Origin: Patiria pectinifera
Taxonomy: Eukaryota; Echinodermata; Asteroidea; Valvatida; Asterinidae
Assembly (NCBI GenBank): GCA_029964075.1
Contig: CM057148.1
Coordinates: 30,683,916-30,747,915, forward strand
DNA length: 64,000 bases
Direction of reading: 5' to 3'
A program made the position numbers and the translations under genes. Numbering within the stretch: the stretch's first letter is position 1; each line of letters begins with the position of its first letter. This document shows positions 56,072-64,000 of this stretch, piece by piece. Under the pieces are notes generated by a model, which saw nothing but the letters and a program-made list of their open reading frames with translations, was not told where the DNA came from and did not search any database.

Positions 56072-57774
56072 GTTAATGCCGGGGTTGATCCAACGTCGAA
56101 TTATTAAGAATAAAAAAACGGAATTTTTTATTCACTTTTTTTCGCAGCTAGTGTAGTACGAATTTGTTGACAGTGTAGTACGGTGGTGAACCTGGAGAAA
56201 AAGTGAAGGTTTCCCGCGCACGCTCAGCGTTCCTTTCTTTGATTGGTTAAATCCGCGCGTAGCGCGCGGATGGCTGTTGTTGGAATATCCATACTCACTC
56301 CCCCTGGACCCAAAGTGCGTTTTTCGGGGACAAGCCCCGGGAAAATGTATTACTATGACATAACATGCACAAGTGTATTGCTGGAAACAAACCAATGGTA
56401 GGAGGTCTACCGACTCACTCCCGCCCCGCCCGCTATGGAGAACTTTGCCCCCCATATGTGCAGAAAATCAAATCCCTGCGTGCTCTGCGGTCACACACAG
56501 GATGCATTGACCAGGCGACCTGCACAGCCTCACTGCGTTGACCGGACCATACATAAACAGCAGGTCGATTCTCAGAACAAAAGCGATGTCTGATTTGACA
56601 AGAAAAGTGACCCTAGTTCTTCTCAACCAATCAAAACGATTGTTACATGAAATGAAAGCTTATTGTGTTATCTTTCAGAAACCGTGCGAGGTAATTGTAT
56701 GCGACCGGGTTCACACGTGTGCGGTTCGAAGAAGTAAACCCGCACCCTCAAAAATCGGGGAAATGTGCCGTGACCTCCATAGGAAACGCGAAATTTTCAC
56801 TGAGTTACCCGTTTTTCAATGAAAAAGTGCACATAATTATTCGCCTTTAACCATGAAGAAATTATATTCATTTGAAAGAGAAAAACCTATATTTTATGAA
56901 GCGATGCGAGGAAGTAAGTTTAACCAACATACTTTCCACGTATTAACGAACGTTTGCTGAGAGCGCCTAGATGTGAGCCAGTCTTTCCACGTAAACAGAG
57001 CTGCACTAGTGCGGCGAGTGAGCAAATGCTCCCTAGTTCTCCATATGAAAACTTGCTAAGATTTTTTGATGCGATCAAGCTCAATGAGTCGGGAACTTTT
57101 CATACAAAAAAAATATTGACCAGGGTCGACAAATGATCGATCCTTTTAGCATGATCGCGTCACATTTATTAATCTTTTGTGCATTACAACATCATCCGCA
57201 TATTTTCCAGATGGAAAAACCTATACTACCGCAAATTAATGAAAAAAAGCCTTACGAGTAATGCTGATAAGTTGCGACCATTCTGTAAACTGCATAGGAA
57301 GATAATGCCATCACTGCTTTAGTTGCATATTTACAGGATAAAATAAGGAAATAGCCTCGCACATAATACAGCTACGTTACGACATCTAACTAGGTTACAT
57401 CAAGTAATTGCTTGTTGTCTGGTGTCTGTTTGTACATAGATGGCACATTCTTGCCACGCCCAAGCTGATATATCAGTGGACCTAATCATCCTATTATCCA
57501 TGTGTGAAGCGCAGTGATATTTGAAAAACAAATTAAATGTTGTTCTTATTTGTAACCCCCCCCCCAACCAAAAGAACTTACATTTCTTAAAACACACTGC
57601 CAATTACAAGTTTTAGAGGGTTTATACCGAGAGGCGTCCAGACAAAAAAAAATAAAGCACGTGTAATAGTTTTAAGCATTTGAATTACTTTACAAAGCAA
57701 GTGAATGTCACAATTTGCCATGTATTGCTCTGTAATGTGTGCACAAATCGTTACACTTATTTGGGTTACCCAAC
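56072..57774. other. Flank of the Ngaro-like element, no gene recognised
   Basis: Contains a perfect GC palindrome, ATCCGCGCG-TA-GCGCGCGGAT, at about 56250-56271. The rest has no supported frame. Confidence 0.4.
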
Positions 57775-58331
57775 GACCATGCTTCTTTAAGAAATTTGTT
57801 GTCTGGAATACCGGATAAGACATCTTGAGTAGCGCCTCATGGTTGGGGATCGGAGTTACAGTTTATCATACAGTATATATACATTGATTTGAATTTCTTG
57901 AGTTAAAATGACAGTTTCCGTAAACATTTTACTTTCATAATTTTTTTGAACTGGGGGGATTGTGTAATGATACTTCGAAACTAATCAATTTCTATATACA
58001 CATGATGTAGTGAACTCCAGTTTTTTTGGAGTATTTGGAGTATTCGTCCTACTTTGCAAAATTTACCAACTTTAGTCTGAACTCTACCCCTTCCCCTTTT
58101 TTTCACACAAACTCACAAGACCCATTTAATTCTCACCCTCTGTATATACCACTGGTATGCAGAATGTGTGCATGTGTTTCCAAAGGCAAGACTCCTATTT
58201 ATTGTTTTGCAATTTTTTTTCATCAGATGACCACCCAGAAACACTCATTTATCTCCTTGGTAACATTAAGTGTGGGGGTAAGAAACATCATGGCATCTAT
58301 CGAACACAAGTTGGCGTTGTTCGTCAGTATC
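57775..58331 (+). repeat. Interspersed repeat, same family as 26453-26971
   Basis: Collinear with 26453-26971 and followed within about 15 bp by hAT-like copy 3. Confidence 0.7.
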
Positions 58332-59142
58332 GGGGGGAAACGTGAATGGGGCGAAGGCAGGCTAACTGGCGGTTCATACTTCACGCGAAAACAAAAGCGA
58401 AAAATTAACAACCTCTCTAAGAGCCAAACGCGTTATATTCAATCAATTTAGGTTTTATTCTTCTTATATTTCCAAAGCAATCACAAGATAGTATGTGTAA
58501 TCCAGAATACCTTACGTGTTTACGAAAACGTTTGAAGTTGGACTTTGCCTGATGTGAAAATAGGTTTCCAAGCAACAGTATCGCCATTTCGTTATCCATT
58601 ACTATTATCGTTGTTGAATAAGACCGCATATTATTTGTTTAATCGTATAATTAGGTTGAAAATTCAGCGTCGGATGAAAAAAATAAAAGATAACCACTGA
58701 TATTGTTGGGTAAAAGCATTCCTTATTCATTCGTACGGACGATTAGTAATGGAATGTAAAACTCAGTAAATTAGTTGAATCAAATTGTAAGACAGTCAAA
58801 CCATTCGTATAACTATTAAATCATGTTCCGCCTATTTCCCAAATTTCCTTTAATATGGTACTCTCATCGATCTAAAGTCAAAATATTGAAGCATTTTACT
58901 CAAATGGTCTTTCAGAGCTGTTTCCAAAGTTAACTGTCATAATCACATTAAACTTCCAAACTACCACATTTTTGTATGCTAATTTAAACCGAATGTTTGT
59001 AATGTAAAGTTGATTTTAAAATTAATTTAGTCACATTAATGCCAGTTTATTTTTGTTTATATATAACTGGTATTTGTTTCCACACTAGTTCGACTAGTCA
59101 GATTCAATTTTTTATCGTAGGTCAACGGACCTTCATTTGATT

Positions 59143-59305
59143 GGGGTTCGCTCATAAGTCTGACGCCTCATAAGTCCAAAACAGCGATTGTCCATTGTCG
59201 GACTAATGAGGCGTCTGACCTACGAGGCGGAATGTATGCCTCATAAGTCAGACGCCTCATGTGAGGCGTCGGACCTACGAGGCAGCGGACTTATGATACG
59301 GCCCC
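59143..59305. mobile_element. 163-bp MITE with GGGG...TCATAAGTC ends and TTTGATT duplication
   Basis: Ends GGGGTTCGCTCATAAGTC and GACTTATGATACGGCCCC are inverted repeats with few mismatches. TTTGATT flanks both sides (59136-59142 and 59306-59312). Copy 1 shows the uninterrupted site CTTCATTTGATTTCAC near 9349. The inside repeats CCTCATAAGTCAGACGCCTC as a foldback. Confidence 0.82.
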
Positions 59306-60360
59306 TTTGATTTCACGGCTAAAATAAGTCTTCTTAACATAAAATCATTACTTATTAATTGGTATTAGATATCCTTTCGGATATTACGTGTTTTTTTTTC
59401 TCGAATGTACACAATAATTGCGTTTAAATAGTCACATATGGTGTGTCCTATTTGACTGACCGACTGACCGACCGACCTAACGATCGACTGCCTGACTATC
59501 ACAAATGAATTCGACTGGTTGCATATCTCCCTTCCACTTGTTATACGAAGCGTGTCTTTTCATATGTGTTTTATAGCATGTACACCACGTGCTTTAGTCT
59601 GGCAGAGCTAGTTGCATGTACCTTTAAGATACATGTTTGGCAACAGTCAATTCGCAACGCCAATTGCGAAAGTGTATTTCTTAACCTCACTAAAACTAAA
59701 ACTTATTCTACGACATATTTAGCCCTTCTTAATTTCTAAATATAAGTTTGTGAGCTCTGTATCAGTTTTAATATGTTTGCGTTGTCTTGTTAAACTCAAA
59801 AGACTTATTTACATATAGGTACGTTTTTGCACAGTACAGTACAAACATTACGTATTAGTTGTTAAACGGCGAAGGATATTTTATGAAGTTCGCTTGATGG
59901 CACTTTCTGAAAACTTAGAAGATATCCGTCCAGTGTTTATATCCGTCCAGTGTATATATATCGACTTAAACCCCGATTCTTCCATGTTCTCATTACGAAT
60001 GCCATACATGTCATCAATACTAACATATTGAAACTACAGTCGTTTACTTCCAGTGTACAGTGAATTATTGTTAAAATATGGCACATCTAAGCAAGAATAG
60101 GTGTTGGCGATATTTATGTAGCCGGAAAGTGACCGTAATTTACTCCGGCATGCATGCGTGTTTTGATCCATGTTATCATGTAAATCCCCTTATAACCTTC
60201 TGATTTTAATAACTAAACATCATTCGTAAAAGTGAATACCACAACGGGATGAAGTGTGTCGGGAAAGAGGCTTTGCAACTATTGATGTTGCCGTCGTGTC
60301 TGCTCAGCAGAAGCAATTTCAGAAAACAACACTACATATAGGCAGATTGCGAAAGTCTCC

Positions 60361-60740
60361 TTGAAACTGCAACTCAATTGGGCAGCGTGGACACAGGCAA
60401 CAGGTAGAAAGTTGCAAAAGGCTGGCAACTTGGCGGAAATTATTGTGCTACTCAGTGAACAGAACAAGATTATAACAAAGCATTTGGCAGGTCCCAACAG
60501 AGTGAAGTACCTTGATTCTATAATTCAAAACGGGATTATAGAACTGACGGCCAAGATGGTTCAAGAAGAAATCAGTCGTGAGTTGTCAAACTCGAAACAG
60601 TTATCCGTCATGATTGAAAAATGAAAGGACATCAGTAACAGAAAAAACTCGTTGGTGGTAAGATATGTGTATCAGAACTGCATCGATTAAGAGTCCCTTT
60701 CATTCAAAAGACTGCAAGAGTTGAATGTGCAAAAAAGATG
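60361..60740 (+). pseudogene. hAT-related DUF4371/ZMYM1-like transposase fragment
   Basis: The frame 60361-60624 gives AGNLAEIIVLLSEQNKIITK, HLAGPNRVKYLDSIIQNGII and MVQEEISRELSNSKQLSVMI. After a stop the same frame continues KDISNRKNSLVVRYV. This matches the order of the DUF4371 part of hAT-derived proteins, where the expected DESKDIS stretch starts the catalytic core. The N-terminal BED-type finger and the C-terminal dimerisation domain were not found. Confidence 0.7.
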
Positions 60741-61041
60741 TATGTTGAATAAATTGAAACATATTTACAGCCGTTCGGCATCAATTAGGGTGGACAGGAG
60801 CAGTTCAGATAAGCGTTCGCCCCACAAATTTACTCCGTCACGGTTGACATATCAAAGACATTAGCGAGAGAGCAGCTCTCAGTGGTGACGAGATCTGAAC
60901 AGCTTGGATCTATAAATAGTTCCTTGCTTTTTCGAGACTGCAAAAGTTGAATGCCAGATAGGTGAAAAACAGGATGGCTGAAGTGCCGAGGAAATGTAGA
61001 TTTATAGCTGTTCGGCTACAATCCAGGTGTACACTGTGCAG

Positions 61042-61853
61042 TAGCCCGACTGCATCTGGCTATACAGTACTATCGCAAGCTCTGTAGTACGGCCAGACCG
61101 CCAATGCTCCCCTAAACGCTGAACTCTGATGTAGCGATTTTGCTACCGATTTTGATCGAGATTATCTTTTCATCCAGGACAGAAATTTCCAAAGTTAAGG
61201 TTCCTAGTCGTAGAGGAACTCATACCTTTTCGAAAAAACGTTCTTTTATCCCAAAATCTTCATCCATCTGGCCAAAAGATGACATTCAGTCATCATCGCC
61301 CACGAAAATCGTCCCGAAATTTTTCCCCAATGCGATTTTAAAATGGCGGCCGCATTTGTAATGTATGCATTATGCGGGCGCACTTGGGTAAGATTATGAA
61401 TATATGCAATGTACAGTTCATGACCTCGTGTTTGTATGGCCAGCCGCGCCGCGCACCCGATAAACGTCATAAACTTTAATGCATATATTCGTAATCTTGC
61501 CCAAGCACGCCCTCAAAATGCATACATTACAACGCGGCCGCCATTTTGAAATCGCATGGAAGACATTTTCGGGACGATATTTGTGAAAGAAGATGACTGA
61601 AAGTCGTCTTTTGGTCAGATGGATGAATACATTTAAGATCAAAATGAACGTTTTTTCGAAAAGGTATGTGTTCCTCTATGACTAGGAACCTTAACTTTGG
61701 AGAAATTGTTGTCCTGGATGAAAAGATAATCTCGATCAAAATTGGTAGCAAAATCGCTACATAAGGGTTCAGCGTTTAGGGGAGCATTGGGTGTTTAGCC
61801 GTACGTACTACAGAGCTTGCGATTGTACTGTACGGCCAGATGCAGTCGGGCTA
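61042..61853. mobile_element. 812-bp element with very long terminal inverted repeats
   Basis: TAGCCCGACTGCATCTGGC at the left is exactly complemented by the right end. Inverted similarity continues for some 390 bp on each arm (for example CATCCAGGACAGAAATTTCC against its complement). ACTGTGCAG and ACTGTGCTG flank it as a 9-bp near-perfect target duplication. Copy 1 near 10840-10870 lacks the insert. Long arms plus a 9-bp duplication suggest a Mutator-like or foldback element; no transposase. Confidence 0.8.
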
Positions 61854-62235
61854 ACTGTGCTGGAGCTGTTCGGAGAATATTTCGCCCTACAGGCAGTATA
61901 TATCAACTGCTCAACTACATTCTAAATGTAGTCATAGTGGATACGCCAACGCCAGTTATTTCAGCAAGCTATCCTACTGCGTTGTACTATCCTGAGATAA
62001 GCTCTGCGTTTAGTTATTAATTTACAAAAAAAGCTGATTAAATCAACATCAGCCCTGGATCCACGTAACTCTTAAGCACTCGGATTCCAAACAACTGACA
62101 ATAACATTTGTTGATTGTGACCTCCGTCGAGCAAAGAGACGGGTACAGTCTAAAACAGCTTAGGAGATTTATATAAAAACACTATCAACTAGCAGGGTAC
62201 TTGATTCACTTCAAAGATGCCTTTCCTTATCTAGC

Positions 62236-62940
62236 CTTGATTAAGGCTATCAGCTTGTTCCCATACGAGCTTGTTCCCGATACATGCGCTACCGCACACA
62301 GCACGCGCCGCGACACCTCAACAGCCCTTGCGTGTGCTTTGTGTGCATGTACGTACACCCCACACACACTTCCGCAAACAGCCGTACAGTAAGTCGAGCC
62401 GGAGAATAGCCTTGACGCAACCGTGTAGGCTCAATATGATAATTAGTACGCGCTATGGTAAATAGTCTTCTGTCATTGGATAATGGCTGACAAAAAAAAT
62501 GAATATTTATTAAAATGCAGACGGCCTGCGGTAACAATAATTATTGTAACCCCCCCCCCCCCTTGAAATCTTAAATAATAGTAGAATGATATTTATTTGG
62601 TAAGACATAGTTTGGGTCGAAAATGAAATGAAAAGTATGAAAAATTTGACTTTTCACAAAACGGCGAACGGTACAAACCGCACGCCGGCAAAAACGATGT
62701 CACCGTGCACAGAGACCACGTCGGGGCCGTCAACTGCAGGCACCGGCCGGGCTTGCGTTATGCGGTAAGACACGTTGCGCTTGCTCGGTCAGCAAGCGCA
62801 AGTACATCTACCGCTGACTTTTGCGGGTATTTCTACTAGGCTGTCAAGGGGATATGGGAAAAAATATCTCTCCTTCAGCTAACTTAAGACTGATTTTAAC
62901 TTGTATGAACGACTTATAAGTTATATGTAGTATCATGGAG
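62236..62940. other. Intergenic DNA with a poly-C run
   Basis: Poly-C at about 62551-62563. No supported gene. Confidence 0.4.
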
Positions 62941-62944
62941 GAAT

Positions 62945-63450
62945 AAGAACAGTACGACTAATATATCGACAGTGTACGACATATATATGTTGACAGAGTA
63001 CGACGAATATACCGACAGGGTACGACAAAATATGTCGACAGGGTATGACATATCAAACATATGACATAATGTCGACAGGTGCCGGCCATATGTTGTGCGT
63101 ACGATCTTATATGTCGAGTCGACAGGGTACGATATATGTCGCATACGACTTTGTCGTATATAAGTACGACTTAATACCTCGTGTGTAGAACATATGAATT
63201 TTTACTTGTACGTTCGACTTGTTTGTCGATTATGTCGAACATACGACATATCTTATGAGTGCGACTTGTATCTCGTACGTACGACATATGTATTGCAACT
63301 CGTATGTATGACTTGTATGTCATACGACATAAAGGTACGATTTATATGTTATACTTACGACTTACATGTCGTATGTATGTCGTAGGTATGACATACAATT
63401 CGTACGTACGCGTTAAAATACATGTGTCGTACGTATGAGATATATGTTGC
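62945..63450. repeat. TACGACATAT / ATATGTCGTA minisatellite
   Basis: Irregular repeats of GTACGACATATATGTCGAC-like words in both orientations over about 500 bp. GTCGAC and GTAC palindromes make it highly self-complementary. Confidence 0.8.
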
Positions 63451-63502
63451 ACATGGTACGAATTTAGGGAGAGATTTTATTCACCAAGTCCCTATATGAC
63501 AG

Positions 63503-63664
63503 TATACAAATATAACATGGTTTGAGGGTGGACAGTCGATATTCGCTCCCCGAGGTATTGGAAGTTGACAAAGTTCGCCTCGGGAACTAGTTTGTCAACT
63601 TCCAATACCGAGGGGAGCTAATATCGGCTGTCCACCCGAAATAAACCATGTTATATTTGTTTCA
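63503..63664. repeat. Long hairpin with about 70-bp arms
   Basis: Left arm: AAATATAACATGGTTT, GGGTGGACAGTCGATATTCG and TATTGGAAGTTGACAAA. Right arm: TTTGTCAACTTCCAATACC, GGCTGTCCACCC and AACCATGTTATATTT. The loop is about 20 bp (GTTCGCCTCGGGAACTAG). Probably a MITE or foldback remnant; no gene. Confidence 0.85.
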
Positions 63665-64000
63665 CCATACTTCATACATATTCAGTTGCCGATTTTTTTT
63701 AATATATATGCACCTAAAACAAAATTTGGGGAAACTTGTATAAAAGCTCACCTAAACAATATTGTTGCTCAACTTCAATTACTAGTTCGGTTCGTTTGCA
63801 ATATAATACAGTTACTACAGTTGTAAATACAGTTGTTTGTGTACAACTTTCTTTTGTACAGGAGACATCTTTACACGGTCCATAAATTTTCTCCAGTATG
63901 GCATCATTGAGCTCTTGAAATTAACATTTACGCGAAATGTCTCTCCTGGGTGATGTTCGCGCGTGCGTACTGCACCCGCCCGACAGTTCCTCGATTGCTC
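63665..64000. other. Window end, nothing recognised
   Basis: No supported frame or repeat. Confidence 0.4.

Larger units (their letters stand above)
58340..62235 (+). mobile_element. hAT-like DNA transposon fossil, copy 3 (with two nested insertions)
   Basis: The longest of three collinear copies. It starts near AGGCAGGCTAACTGGCGGTT and runs past CTAAAACAGC to about 62235. It holds the best transposase remnant (60361-60624 and beyond) and is interrupted by two elements absent from copy 1 (59143-59305 and 61042-61853). Confidence 0.65.

Noticed and set aside
56132..58451. Short frames between the Ngaro-like element and hAT-like copy 3
   Set aside because: They resemble no family and overlap repeats; no spliced model could be built.

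Overview
The window is eukaryotic and most likely comes from a marine invertebrate deuterostome (echinoderm or hemichordate grade). The evidence is spliced genes with GT-AG introns, a NACHT receptor gene whose NACHT part lies in one large exon, a Penelope-like element, a Ngaro-type tyrosine-recombinase retrotransposon with an SGNH hydrolase frame, CR1/L2-like LINEs, hAT-type transposase fossils and many foldback elements. The taxon is an inference; no marker gene settles it. There is no prokaryotic gene organisation. Most short open frames are chance or transposon frames.

Only two host genes can be supported, both on the minus strand. The first (11747-20456, seven coding exons, all six introns in phase 1) reads as a signal peptide, four immunoglobulin-like domains, one transmembrane helix, a short tail with an ITIM-like tyrosine, a NACHT NTPase domain and a leucine-rich C-terminal part, about 1386 residues. 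It joins a cell-surface Ig receptor to a cytosolic NOD-like receptor module in one chain. I know of no characterised protein with this order, and it is the main discovery here. The fourth Ig exon carries one extra base, so this copy may be polymorphic, alternatively spliced, decaying or mis-assembled. The second gene (46133-49892, eight small coding exons) encodes a 258-residue protein with about seven membrane helices that I cannot assign to a family.

The rest is layered mobile DNA. 1-11.7 kb: a foldback element, a LINE with ORF1 and endonuclease/RT remains, a possible LTR-retrotransposon tail, and a hAT-like fossil. 20.5-27.7 kb: an inverted interspersed repeat, a MITE, a Helitron-like unit, a LINE endonuclease fragment and a GGCCTC minisatellite. 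28-37.2 kb: a head-to-tail array of Helitron-like units (two of 2.9 kb, two of about 1.1 kb), each ending in a hairpin plus CTAG and packed with TGACGTCA palindromes; one unit is interrupted by a 979-bp foldback element made of AGACGTCT repeats. 38-45 kb: further repeats, a second hAT-like copy and a palindromic Penelope-like element. 51.6-56.1 kb: a decayed Ngaro-like retrotransposon. 58.3-62.2 kb: the best hAT-like copy, itself hit by two terminal-inverted-repeat elements. 62.9-63.7 kb: a TACGAC/GTCGTA minisatellite and a long hairpin. Several insertions can be dated relative to one another because empty sites survive in sister repeats within the window.
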